Shown: positions 37,714 to 46,516 of the stretch, piece by piece
Layout: every line of letters starts with the position of its first letter
Numbering within the stretch: position 1 is the first letter of the stretch
Origin: JAUZOB01 sp963692465
Lineage (GTDB): Bacteria; Bacteroidota; Bacteroidia; Bacteroidales; Prolixibacteraceae
Direction: 5' to 3'
NCBI GenBank assembly: GCA_963692465.1
Contig: OY829943.1
Span: 2,852,001 to 2,916,000, forward strand
DNA: 64,000 bases
Position numbers and translations under genes: made by a program
The notes under the pieces: generated by a model
Told to the model about the DNA's origin: nothing
The model's input: only the letters and a program-made list of their open reading frames with translations
Database searches by the model: none

Positions 37714-37791
37714 TTCAAAGGTGGTTTTTAGATGAGAGCACCTATAAACCACCTATAAACCACCTTTGAACCACCACTGAACCACCTATAA
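37714..37791 (+). repeat. 11-bp tandem repeat, 5 units (ACCACCTATAA), with a 14-bp inverted copy
   Basis: Units start at 37737, 37748, 37759, 37770 and 37781: AGCACCTATAA, ACCACCTATAA, ACCACCTTTGA, ACCACCACTGA, ACCACCTATAA. The period is exactly 11 bp. Upstream, TTCAAAGGTGGTTT (37714-37727) is the perfect inverted complement of AAACCACCTTTGAA (37757-37770). Three more units of this family lie at 9326-9358 in the opposite orientation. The function is unknown. Confidence 0.8.
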
Positions 37792-37978
37792 AAGGAGAAG
37801 CAACAACAGACCAATTACGGACCAATACCGAAGAAAGAAGTAAGGTGAGTTTTACTAAAATAAGTATACACTTCCGGTTTTACGTTACGGTATTCTTTCC
37901 GATTCAAAGAATGATAAATTCTTTTCAGATCACCTTCCGGTGTTAGCTGAGCTTTCTTTTAAGTAAATAGTATGTGGT

Positions 37979-38027
37979 GAGCCTTCTTTTTCCCTTCCTT
38001 TCTTAGGACGGGAGGGAAGGCTCTTTT
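37979..38027. terminator. hairpin between the convergent fimbrial cluster and C11 protease gene
   Basis: GAGCCTTC (37979-37986) pairs with GAAGGCTC (38016-38023), with inner C-rich/G-rich pairing, and is followed by TTTT on the plus strand. It lies immediately past the protease stop codon, so it may end transcription from either side. Confidence 0.55.
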
Positions 38028-39182
38028 CTACCAATTGGTTTTATCCCATCCAGCAGCCGTGTACCACGCGGTATTGTGATATTCCGTATTGTATAACTGG
38101 GTTGTACTTTGCGGAATGAACGTATTCATTCCGCAAAAATGACTGACGGGAATTATAACACCCCATCCGGCCGATGGGACGGATAATATATTGGGCGTAG
38201 AAGCCTTGTATACAATGGTTTTGCTCAACTGATCATCGAATGTGCTCTGTTCTGCTGAAGTGGCAAAGCTGTCTATGAAATGCCCGAAATCGTAAAACAA
38301 ATGAGGATTATATCCTTCCAGATGCTGAATGTTGGTTGCGTTGATACTGTTAACATCCGTGGCATGAACTGTGATTATTTGTTTGGTTACTGCTGCCAGA
38401 TTCTCCAGTTCGCTGCATTTAACACAGGCTACAGAGCCTGACTGCATGTAACCGCTTTGCTGATTGTAATAGTTGTAATACGTTGAGGCGGTCTTTATGC
38501 AGTCCGATTCGTTGCTGCCAAACATGGAACCTATAATCTGACCGTACGGAAAGCCATCAGCCAGAACCTCGGAAGGCGAGGCGATCAGATAATCCGTATT
38601 ATTACGCAGGGCATAGGCTGTTTCTACTCCCGACATGAAACAGGCATCGAACAGAATAAACCGAAAATGGGGGCCGCCATTGAGGGCAGTGACCAAATCG
38701 GGAATGTCCATAAAGTTATTACCATCCTGACCAAACCAACGGGTTGTGAGAGCCTTGGTATTTGTTGGCGGAATCCATCCGTCTCCATGTGACCAGAGAA
38801 CTAATCCGTAATTCAGAGAAGGATAGCGGTTCTTTACATCATTTAGAATGGATGTCATGACCGTAGGCGATACGGAATTCTGATCGGTATACGTTTTAAT
38901 GATTTTCTCGGTAACTGTTCCGTGGTTGTCGCGAACCAACTGAAGTAATTCGGGTTGTGTGCCTTTATCCAGGTAAATCAAAAGATTTCCATCTATTTTG
39001 TTGTGTGACAGTCCGGCTTCCATGCTGTCGACGTTGGCTGTTACTTCGCTGCTCAAACTATTGTTGGCTACCATGTAAACCAATACGGTCTGATTGTATA
39101 CAACCGGTTCATCGTCATGACGACAAGCTGTAAAGATCAGAAGAATGAAAAGGGAAAAAATAATCGGTTTTCTAAAAGACAT
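38028..39182 (-). CDS. clostripain-family (C11) cysteine protease, lipoprotein
   Basis: This 384-residue C11 peptidase is anchored as a lipoprotein (lipobox LIFTAC, Cys20, followed by acidic Arg-His-Asp-Asp-Glu). The catalytic dyad is visible: His132 in LWSHGDGW and Cys181 in FDACFMSG, each at the end of a hydrophobic strand as in the caspase-like clan CD fold. Enzymes of this family (clostripain, PmC11, fragipain) cut after Arg or Lys and often activate themselves or neighbouring proteins. It is convergent with the fimbrial cluster, whose eight subunits all have Arg or Lys at the expected maturation site, so a role in pilin processing is plausible but unproven. Confidence 0.88.
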   Translation of the reverse strand: MSFRKPIIFSLFILLIFTACRHDDEPVVYNQTVLVYMVANNSLSSEVTANVDSMEAGLSHNKIDGNLLIYLDKGTQPELLQLVRDNHGTVTEKIIKTYTDQNSVSPTVMTSILNDVKNRYPSLNYGLVLWSHGDGWIPPTNTKALTTRWFGQDGNNFMDIPDLVTALNGGPHFRFILFDACFMSGVETAYALRNNTDYLIASPSEVLADGFPYGQIIGSMFGSNESDCIKTASTYYNYYNQQSGYMQSGSVACVKCSELENLAAVTKQIITVHATDVNSINATNIQHLEGYNPHLFYDFGHFIDSFATSAEQSTFDDQLSKTIVYKASTPNILSVPSAGWGVIIPVSHFCGMNTFIPQSTTQLYNTEYHNTAWYTAAGWDKTNW

Positions 39183-39240
39183 TTTGCTCTCTCAATTTGT
39201 TCGTTTTGATACTGTTGGGGGTGCATTGTTTATTCAAGTC

Positions 39241-39248
39241 CAAATATA
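39241..39248 (-). promoter_or_regulatory. possible -7 box for the C11 protease gene
   Basis: On the minus strand TATATTTG matches TAnnTTTG perfectly, about 60 bp before the start codon. No clear -33 TTG is seen at the usual spacing. Confidence 0.4.
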
Positions 39249-39469
39249 TCTGATTTATATGTTATTCCGACATAATCGGTTATAAATTTTTTGTGGAGAT
39301 AATTGTACAAATCGTGTTTCGGGATGTATGAATATAGCTGTTTGATAAAAATAGCAGTTGTTCTCCGGACAGGTAGCCTCTTTTTCGCAAATTTCCCATT
39401 GCAAGGGCAAGGTAATTTTTATACATTTAGAATTCAGTTTCAGAACTGTGTGTATTGAAAGTGGATTTT

Positions 39470-40633
39470 ATGGCTTTAGAAAATAGAAATGATAAGACCT
39501 ATTATGCTCCGGCTGGTCGGAAATCACTTGCTCAATTATTAGAGGAGAGGGATGGTCTTGAAAATTTTTTAACGGTAAAAGATCTTTTAGATTCTCTTTC
39601 GAGCATTTTAGTTGTTCTAAATAAAGAACGTCAGATTATCTATTCGAACGAGGTACTTCTCAATCAATTAGGAATTGGTAGTGCAGATGAAATTTTCGGG
39701 GCACGAATCGGAGAAGCATTTTCTTGTATCCATTCGGCAAAGGGGCCTGATGGATGTGGAACATCAGAGAACTGTCGTTATTGTGGTGCCGTAAATACGA
39801 TTCTGAAATGTCAGCGCAATCTTGAGCGGGTAACTGATGAATGTCGGATAATGGGGGTTAAAGATGGTGTGAATTTCTATCTTGATCTTGAAATTACGGT
39901 CACTCCTATTAGCGATAGGAAAGAAAATCTCTTAATTGTTTCTATTATAGATATTAGTGATAAAAAACGTCGAATAGTACTGGAAAGAATATTCTTTCAT
40001 GATATTATCAATATTGCGGGTGGACTGTCGTCTCTGTTGGAGTTGGTGGAGGCATTGCCGGATAAAGAAGAACAGAGAGAGTTGCTTAAGCATGCTACGT
40101 TACTGGGCAGACGGGTGCTGGATGAAATTAATGCCCAGCGAATGTTAGGTATGGCCGAGAATAACGAACTAAGAGTTGATAAGGTTAAAATAGAATCAAT
40201 TAAATTTCTTGAAGATGTTGTGGCTCAGATACAATACAACAACATTGCATCTGGAAAAGTCATAAAAATTGACTCTTCATCTGTGGATACTTCGTTTAAA
40301 TCGGACAAAATGCTATTAAACAGAGTTTTGATCAATATGATCAAAAATGCACTTGAGGCCAGCAAGAAGGACGAAACTATCATTTTATTGTGTGAAGAAA
40401 GAGATCGAAGGCTCCGCTTTAGTGTGAAAAATAATGAGGTTATGCCAATTTCCGTTCAACTACAAATGTTTCAAAGATCGTTTTCAACAAAAGCGATAGA
40501 TCGGGGAATCGGAACCTATAGTATGAAACTTATCGGCGAGAATTACCTTGGGGGGAAAGTTGGTTTTGAAAGCGAAGAAGGTAAGGGAACAATTTTCTAT
40601 ATTGTTCTTCCGGAAGACGCAATGTCAGAATAA
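39470..40633 (+). CDS. PAS-domain sensor histidine kinase with Cys cluster
   Basis: This is a cytoplasmic sensor kinase of 387 residues without transmembrane segments. A PAS domain covers about residues 30-160. Inside it is a Cys cluster: C86, C96, C102, C105 and C114 (GCGTSENCRYCGAVNT), which could bind a metal or Fe-S centre or act as a thiol switch. The phospho-accepting His177 is in FFHDIINIAGG, and the HATPase domain has the N-box NMIKNALEA and GIGTYSMKLI. No response regulator is adjacent. The start is ATG 39470; a TTG five codons earlier is unlikely. What it senses is unknown; redox state or oxygen is a reasonable guess. Confidence 0.85.
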   Translation: MALENRNDKTYYAPAGRKSLAQLLEERDGLENFLTVKDLLDSLSSILVVLNKERQIIYSNEVLLNQLGIGSADEIFGARIGEAFSCIHSAKGPDGCGTSENCRYCGAVNTILKCQRNLERVTDECRIMGVKDGVNFYLDLEITVTPISDRKENLLIVSIIDISDKKRRIVLERIFFHDIINIAGGLSSLLELVEALPDKEEQRELLKHATLLGRRVLDEINAQRMLGMAENNELRVDKVKIESIKFLEDVVAQIQYNNIASGKVIKIDSSSVDTSFKSDKMLLNRVLINMIKNALEASKKDETIILLCEERDRRLRFSVKNNEVMPISVQLQMFQRSFSTKAIDRGIGTYSMKLIGENYLGGKVGFESEEGKGTIFYIVLPEDAMSE

Positions 40634-40710
40634 AGTGGTATTAATGAAAAAACATTTCAAAAAAAGCTCATTATCTGTATATTTATGTCCTAAATTTAAT
40701 GATGCTAACT

Positions 40711-42771
40711 ATGAAAAAAATATTTGCGTTTCTTGCTATTGCTTTATTATTGCCTTCGTTTTCATTCTCACAGCTCTATAAAAACCCGAAAGCTCCGGTT
40801 GAGAAAAGGGTACAGGATCTGCTTTCTCGAATGACCCTTGATGAAAAGTTGGATTATATTGGTGGCGTCGATGCTTTTTATATTCGTGATATTCCCCGTT
40901 TAGGGTTGCCCCGTATTAAAATGTCAGATGGTCCGGTAGGATTGCGCAATGATGGAAATGCGACTGCTTATCCGGCAGGAGTGCTTACTGCTGCCACTTG
41001 GGATGTGAACCTTGTTACCCGGCTGGGACAGGCTTTGGGACAGGATGCCCGTGCTCGTGGCGTCCATATCTTGTTAGGCCCAGGAGTCAATATTTATCGG
41101 GCTCCGATGGCTGGTCGTAATTTTGAATACTTCGGAGAGGATCCTTTCCTTGCCGGAAAGCTGGCAGTTGATTATGTGAAAGGGGTTCAAAGTGAGGGGG
41201 TCGTGGCTTGTGTAAAACATTTTGCCGGTAATAATCAGGAATGGGACCGATATAATATCAGTTCGAACATTGATGAAAGAACTTTGCACGAAATTTATCT
41301 TCCGGCTTTTAAAGCAGCGGTTAATGAAGGGAAAGTCGGTGCTGTAATGAATTCATATAATCTTCTGAACGGAGAGCATGCAACTCAGAATAATCATCTG
41401 AACAATGAAATATTGAAAAGACAGTGGGGATTCGACGGAATCCTGATGTCGGACTGGGAGTCAACTCATGACGGATTGGCTGCTGCCCGTGGCGGATTGG
41501 ATATTGAAATGCCTTCGGCTAAGTTTATGAATAGTCAGGTGTTGAAACCGGCAATTGAATCGGGTCAGCTTTCAGAGAAAGTGATTGATGATAAGGTTCG
41601 TCGTATTTTACGGGTTATTTTTCGTTTCGGATTTTATGATCATTCCCAGCAGTTGAAGAGTATTCCTTTGGATAATGCTAAAAGTGGAGCGGTTGCTCTT
41701 GATCTTGCAAGAGGAGGAATGGTGTTGCTGAAAAATGACAAAGGACTGTTGCCACTATCCAAAAATCGGATTAAGTCAATTGCGGTTGTCGGTCCGGATG
41801 CTAATTGCTATATGCGTGGTGGAGGTAGTTCTATTATCACTCCGTTTCATTCGGTGACTACGCTTAAAGGCATTCAGAATCTTGCCGGAAGTGCTGTTAA
41901 AGTCAATTATGCGGCAGATCCTGCAGCAGCGGTTAATGCAGCAGCTGATGCAGACGTTGCGGTTGTTTGTGTCGGCTTCGGCGGAGAGCAGGAAGAGGAG
42001 GGTTATGATCGTACTTTTGCCTTACCTGCCGGACAGGATAGTTTGATTATGGCTGTGGCAAAAGTAAATCCGAATACGATTGTAGTGGTCAATGCGGGTG
42101 GAAATGTCGATATGCAACAATGGCTGCCGAACGTAAAGGGATTATTGCAGGCATGGTATCCCGGACAGGAAGGCGGGACGGCTATTGCGGAAATTCTTTT
42201 TGGAAAGGTTAATCCCAGTGGAAAACTTCCAGATTCTTTTGAAAAACGGTGGGAAGATAACCCTACTTTCAATAGTTATTATGCAGCCAAAGGAAGTAAA
42301 GAAGTGGATTATAAAGAGGGTCTCTTAGTGGGGTACCGCTATTATGATACGAAAAAGGTAGAACCTCAATTCCCGTTTGGCTTCGGATTGTCTTATTCGT
42401 CTTTTGCCTACAGTAATCTGAAAATTGTTTCACATTCGGTTAAAGGTAAACCGGGGTATACGGTTAGTTTCACGGTTAAAAATACCGGGAAGCGGGATGG
42501 TGCAGAGGTTGCTCAGGTTTATGTCAGTGCGTTGAAGAGCAGAGTGGAACGTCCGGAGAAAGAATTGAAAGGGTTTACGAAAGTCTTTTTGAAAGCTGGT
42601 GAAATGAAACAGGTTTCGGTGAATCTTGATAGCAATGCGTTTGCTTATTATCAGGTTTCTTCTGGCCGGTTTGTGGTTGATAAAGGATCCTATAAAGTTA
42701 TTGTAGGGGCTTCTTCCCGTGATCAGAGACTGAAGGATAAAGTAACAATTGCTCAGGGAGTAAATCTTTGA
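40711..42771 (+). CDS. GH3 beta-glycosidase, exported (second copy)
   Basis: This exported glycoside hydrolase has 686 residues (start at the ATG before KKIFAFLA, giving a standard signal peptide ending at FSFS; ATGs at 40699 and 40702 are also in frame). GH3 domains run in order: TIM barrel (SRMTLDEKLDYIGGV, then FEYFGEDP and KHFAGNNQE), nucleophile Asp248 in ILMSDWEST, alpha/beta sandwich, and a C-terminal FnIII-like domain (GAEVAQVYVS, PEKELKGF). It differs from the BglX-like copy in its N-terminal barrel motifs, so its linkage specificity is probably different. It is followed by a GH2 enzyme on the same strand. Confidence 0.9.
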   Translation: MKKIFAFLAIALLLPSFSFSQLYKNPKAPVEKRVQDLLSRMTLDEKLDYIGGVDAFYIRDIPRLGLPRIKMSDGPVGLRNDGNATAYPAGVLTAATWDVNLVTRLGQALGQDARARGVHILLGPGVNIYRAPMAGRNFEYFGEDPFLAGKLAVDYVKGVQSEGVVACVKHFAGNNQEWDRYNISSNIDERTLHEIYLPAFKAAVNEGKVGAVMNSYNLLNGEHATQNNHLNNEILKRQWGFDGILMSDWESTHDGLAAARGGLDIEMPSAKFMNSQVLKPAIESGQLSEKVIDDKVRRILRVIFRFGFYDHSQQLKSIPLDNAKSGAVALDLARGGMVLLKNDKGLLPLSKNRIKSIAVVGPDANCYMRGGGSSIITPFHSVTTLKGIQNLAGSAVKVNYAADPAAAVNAAADADVAVVCVGFGGEQEEEGYDRTFALPAGQDSLIMAVAKVNPNTIVVVNAGGNVDMQQWLPNVKGLLQAWYPGQEGGTAIAEILFGKVNPSGKLPDSFEKRWEDNPTFNSYYAAKGSKEVDYKEGLLVGYRYYDTKKVEPQFPFGFGLSYSSFAYSNLKIVSHSVKGKPGYTVSFTVKNTGKRDGAEVAQVYVSALKSRVERPEKELKGFTKVFLKAGEMKQVSVNLDSNAFAYYQVSSGRFVVDKGSYKVIVGASSRDQRLKDKVTIAQGVNL

Positions 42772-42918
42772 TGAAAAAATATTAGCGTGCAGAACTGATT
42801 GGTTCTGCGCTCTTTTTTGTCCGAAGGAAATTGCTGATAAGTTCAGCCCTTTGGTAAATAATTGTAGATCTATTTAAAGCGGCTAAATATTTTTGTTTAC
42901 AAACTAATTATTTGTTCT

Positions 42919-45900
42919 ATGAAAAGGAACACGTTTCTTACGTTCTTTATGTTGTCTTTTTTATCGGTCGGACTATTGGTCTCGACGGTTGAAAAGACTT
43001 CGGGACAGACTTCTCTATCCCGAAAGGTTACAAAAATGGTAAAAGGCCATTCTCCCGGACAGACAGGTTCGGTTGTTGTTGTAAAAGCTTCATTGAAGGA
43101 TTCTTTGGGAGGGGCTCCTATTCCTCCCGAAATAGAAGATCCTTCTTGCCTGGGTATTCATAAAGAGCCCGCTCATGCAATATTAATGCCTTATGCTTCA
43201 TTGCCGGAAGCATTGAATGCGAACCGTCATGCATCAACATTTTGCCGCTCTTTAAATGGTTTATGGAAGTTCCACTGGGTGTCGTGGCCTCAGGGCAGAC
43301 CGGTTGATTTTTATAAATCGGACTATGATGTGTCGGGATGGAAAGAAATTCCAGTCCCTTCTAATTGGCAGGTATTGGGCTATGGAACTCCCTACTACCG
43401 GAATGCGGGGTATATATTCCAAAATGATTTTCCGCATGTGATGAGTACTCCTCCCAAATATTATACGGCTTATGTTGAAAGAAATCCGGTAGGTAGCTAT
43501 CGCCGGAATTTTGAGGTTCCTGCTTCATGGAACGGACGAAGAATCTTTGTCTCGTTCGATGGAGTGGATGCCGGTTTTTTCCTGTGGGTAAACGGACAGA
43601 AAGTTGGGTATAGTGTGAATAGTAAAAATGCCGCAGAGTTTGATCTTACCGGTTACGTGAAACCGGGAAAGAATATGATTGCGGTTGAGGTTTATCGTTT
43701 TACAGTTGGAAGTTATCTGGAAGATCAGGACAAATGGAGATTGAGTGGTATCCCGAGAAATGTTTCCCTTTGGAGTGCTCCTGATGAACATATCCGTGAT
43801 TTCTTTGTCAAAACAGACCTGGACGCCCAGTATAAGAATGCGACGCTGAATGTGTCGGCTAAAGTGAAAAATTACGGGGATAAGGTTACGGATCCAGGTA
43901 AACTGATTGCTACGCTTTACGATAAAAACAGAACGGTGGTATTAGACGGGAAAGCAGAGGAAATGCTTCCTGCTCTACAACCAGGAGAGGAAAAAGTAGT
44001 GAATTTGGAAATTCCGGTTGCTAATCCGGCAAAATGGACTGCTGAAACACCGACTCTTTATACAACGGTTCTGACTCTTCAACGTGGAGAAAAAACAACG
44101 GAACTGATTTCTGCTAAGACGGGTTTCCGCAAAGTAGAAATCAAAGGGCGGATTTTCATGGTTAACGGAGTTCCGGTGAAACTGAAAGGGGTTAATCGTC
44201 ACGAGCATTGGCCGGATGTTGGTCATGCCATAACAGAAGCTCAGATGATTCGCGATATTCAATTGATTAAAGCGGGTAATTGCAATCATGTCAGAACCTG
44301 CCATTATTCGGATGATCCGCGTTGGTATGAGTTGTGTGATGAATACGGAATATGGGTTCTTGGCGAAGCCAATGTGGAAAGTCATGGTAACTGGGGTAAG
44401 TTTGATGAGGAGCCTCGCATGAAGGCTGCTATCATTGACCGGAACGTGGCTAATGTTGAAAGTTTTAAGAATCATCCATCTGTGGTTATCTGGTCACTTG
44501 GAAACGAAAATGGAGGAAGAGGTTCTAATTTTGTTGCAGCCATGGAAAAAATCAAATCAATTGATTCCACTCGTCCGGTGCATTACCAGTGCTTTGATAT
44601 TGGAAAAGGGAATCCTGCAGATATAGACAGCCGGATGTATACAAGTCCTTCCGAAACAGAAAAAATTGCTAACGATTCAACCTATACGAAACCTTTTTAC
44701 CTGTGCGAATATGCTCACACCATGTTTAATTCAATGGGTGCTTTAGGTGAGTACAATGATATATTCGATCAGTATCCTTCCTTAATGGGGGGTGCTATCT
44801 GGGAATGGCAGGATCAGGGGTTGTGGAACCGTCGAGATCCTAAACATCCGATACTGGCTTATGGCGGTGGTTTTGGTGAATCTCCGAATGATCACTATTT
44901 TATTCATAAAGGGGTTGTATTTTCCGATCGGTCACCTAAACCTCAGTATCCTGAGATGAAACATGTTTATCAGTGGATCGGAATGACTGCTGATGATTTG
45001 TCGCAGGGAACGATTAAAATCCGAAATAAATATCAGTTTATTAATCTCGGCGGTTTTGTTGCAGACTGGACTTTGAGTGAAGAGGGGAAAGTTATGGCAA
45101 AAGGTCCGTTGCATGTTCCGTCTCTTGCTCCGGGAGAAGAGACTTCGGTTAAGGTTCCTTATGAACTGAAAAATATGAAACCGGGAGCAGAATATTTTCT
45201 GAGAGTTGCATTCAAACAGACGAAAGATGAATTGTGGGCTAAGAAGGGTTATGAGGTTGCATCTCAACAGTTTGAACTTCCGCAGCGAGTTGCTGAACCG
45301 ACATTGAATACTGCGATAATGGCTCCATTAAAAATGAGCTCAGCAAACCATTCCGTCTTAATTAATGGGAAGGACTTCTCTGTTGTGTTTGATAAAAATA
45401 GCGGAACCTTCACTTCTCTTCAAAGAGGTGGTGTTAACATTCTGAAGAATAGCGGTGGACCGAGACTGTATTTGTGGAGAGCACCTCATCGTAATGATGA
45501 CGAATGGTGTGCTGGTGATTGGAATAAATATGGACTTGATCAGATAAAATGGTCGGTTAAGAATCTGGATGTAAAACAGACCAGTCCTGTTGTTGTTGTA
45601 ATTGATGCAACCCTTAATGGAGTTGGGAAAGAAGGATTTACTGTTGAACATCATGCTGTTTATACCGTTTATGGGAATGGTTCTATTGTGGTAAGTAACA
45701 CGATGAATAGTAATCACCCGGAACTGGTTGTTGCAAGAGTAGGGGTTCGCCTATTTCTGAACAAAGAGCTGGATCAATTCTCTTATTTCGGAAGAGGTCC
45801 TATGGAAAATTATGCTGACCGGAAACGAGGTTCGGATGTCGGATTGTATCATAGTACCGTGAAAGAACAGCAGACTCCTTATGAAAAACCGATGGACTGC

Positions 45901-46221
45901 GGAAATCACGAAGATGTTCGCCGGGCATCAGTAACGAATACTGCTCATGCCGGTTTAATGGTTAAAAGCGATAGTTCTTTATTGCAAATATCTGCATTGC
46001 CTTATAGTGATGAAGAATTCAATAAACCGGAATACAAGATCGATCTTCCGGAAAGTAGCGCAACTGTTCTTTGTGTAAGTTATCGAACGTTAGGCATAGG
46101 AAGTGCAAGTTGCGGTCCACGGCCTCTTGATTCTTACATTGTGAAAGCAGAACCTGCTTCTTTCAGTTATATCCTTCAATTGTTGTCGGGGACTAAAAAT
46201 AAATCTTCACATAAGAAGTAG
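42919..46221 (+). CDS. GH2 beta-galactosidase (LacZ-type), exported
   Basis: This is a large exported GH2 enzyme of 1100 residues. After a signal peptide (cleaved near KTSGQ) come the N-terminal sugar-binding jelly roll (LNGLWKFHWV, FVSFDGVDAGFFLWVNGQKVGYS), an Ig-like domain, the TIM barrel and the C-terminal beta-sandwich (small-chain domain, YFGRGPMENYADR). The acid/base is Glu530 in WSLGNENGG and the nucleophile Glu597 in YLCEYAHTMFNSMG. Length and domain order match LacZ-type beta-galactosidases. It lies 147 bp downstream of the GH3 gene, and the pair probably degrades a mixed beta-linked oligosaccharide. Confidence 0.92.
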   Translation: MKRNTFLTFFMLSFLSVGLLVSTVEKTSGQTSLSRKVTKMVKGHSPGQTGSVVVVKASLKDSLGGAPIPPEIEDPSCLGIHKEPAHAILMPYASLPEALNANRHASTFCRSLNGLWKFHWVSWPQGRPVDFYKSDYDVSGWKEIPVPSNWQVLGYGTPYYRNAGYIFQNDFPHVMSTPPKYYTAYVERNPVGSYRRNFEVPASWNGRRIFVSFDGVDAGFFLWVNGQKVGYSVNSKNAAEFDLTGYVKPGKNMIAVEVYRFTVGSYLEDQDKWRLSGIPRNVSLWSAPDEHIRDFFVKTDLDAQYKNATLNVSAKVKNYGDKVTDPGKLIATLYDKNRTVVLDGKAEEMLPALQPGEEKVVNLEIPVANPAKWTAETPTLYTTVLTLQRGEKTTELISAKTGFRKVEIKGRIFMVNGVPVKLKGVNRHEHWPDVGHAITEAQMIRDIQLIKAGNCNHVRTCHYSDDPRWYELCDEYGIWVLGEANVESHGNWGKFDEEPRMKAAIIDRNVANVESFKNHPSVVIWSLGNENGGRGSNFVAAMEKIKSIDSTRPVHYQCFDIGKGNPADIDSRMYTSPSETEKIANDSTYTKPFYLCEYAHTMFNSMGALGEYNDIFDQYPSLMGGAIWEWQDQGLWNRRDPKHPILAYGGGFGESPNDHYFIHKGVVFSDRSPKPQYPEMKHVYQWIGMTADDLSQGTIKIRNKYQFINLGGFVADWTLSEEGKVMAKGPLHVPSLAPGEETSVKVPYELKNMKPGAEYFLRVAFKQTKDELWAKKGYEVASQQFELPQRVAEPTLNTAIMAPLKMSSANHSVLINGKDFSVVFDKNSGTFTSLQRGGVNILKNSGGPRLYLWRAPHRNDDEWCAGDWNKYGLDQIKWSVKNLDVKQTSPVVVVIDATLNGVGKEGFTVEHHAVYTVYGNGSIVVSNTMNSNHPELVVARVGVRLFLNKELDQFSYFGRGPMENYADRKRGSDVGLYHSTVKEQQTPYEKPMDCGNHEDVRRASVTNTAHAGLMVKSDSSLLQISALPYSDEEFNKPEYKIDLPESSATVLCVSYRTLGIGSASCGPRPLDSYIVKAEPASFSYILQLLSGTKNKSSHKK

Positions 46222-46247
46222 ATTTTTCAAAATAATATCAGAACAAT

Positions 46248-46288
46248 GAAAAAGGCAGTCTCATAAATGTTGAGGCTGCCTCTTTTTG
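46248..46288 (+). terminator. intrinsic terminator after the GH2 gene
   Basis: AGGCAGTCTCA pairs with TGAGGCTGCCT around a 7-nt loop, followed by a T-run. A-runs upstream make it usable from both sides. Confidence 0.8.
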
Positions 46289-46289
46289 T

Positions 46290-46438
46290 AAAAAAAACAG
46301 CCAGAGTTTTTGCTGGCTGTGGTTTTTGGGTAATCAGACTATAAGCGGTGATATCAAATCACCTAAAATACTAGGGTTTATTTATGATTTGTGGTTTATA
46401 TTTCCTTGTTTTTGTTTCTATTTGTCTTTGTGTGTGCG
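46290..46438 (-). ncRNA. candidate LacI-controlled small RNA, about 150 nt
   Basis: A complete transcription unit without a coding frame lies on the minus strand just past the lacI stop codon. It has a textbook promoter (TTG-N19-TATATTTG), a palindromic operator overlapping the start site, about 120 nt with no ATG, a short hairpin (GGTGAT/ATCACC) and an ideal intrinsic terminator (ACAGCCAG-8 nt-CTGGCTGT then eight Ts, 46320 down to 46290). The ends are approximate, taken from the promoter and the T-run. It runs toward the 3' end of the convergent GH2 gene, but stops before it. An alternative is that the terminator simply serves lacI and the promoter is silent; the matching operator argues against that. 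Confidence 0.55.
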
Positions 46439-46448
46439 CACACACAAA
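46427..46448. promoter_or_regulatory. palindromic LacI-family operator O2
   Basis: This is a perfect 22-bp palindrome with the core TGTGTGTGCGCACACACA and a central CG, the form bound by LacI-family dimers. The same core, shortened to TGTGTGCGCACACA, occurs at the GH36-like promoter 3.3 kb away. Here it overlaps the end of a minus-strand -7 box. Confidence 0.8.
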
Positions 46449-46474
46449 TATACGTAAAGATTTATTGCGAACAA
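46445..46474 (-). promoter_or_regulatory. minus-strand promoter at operator O2
   Basis: TTG (46474-46472) is separated by 19 bp from TATATTTG (46452-46445), a full match to the Bacteroidota promoter. The operator begins within the -7 box, so bound repressor would block initiation. Confidence 0.65.
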
Positions 46475-46516
46475 GAAGACGAGCGTTTTTTAATGAAAAA
46501 AATAGCTCTGTTCGAA

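Noticed and set aside
37485..37769. Open frame of 94 codons after the fimbrial cluster
   Set aside because: The product is low-complexity, rich in Phe, Leu and Cys, and its end is just the translated 11-bp repeats. There is no start context, and the frame ends like the spurious one over the other repeat array.
37737..37791. Possible CRISPR-like array
   Set aside because: The repeats are 11 bp with 4-base variable parts, far too short for repeat and spacer, and no cas genes are near.
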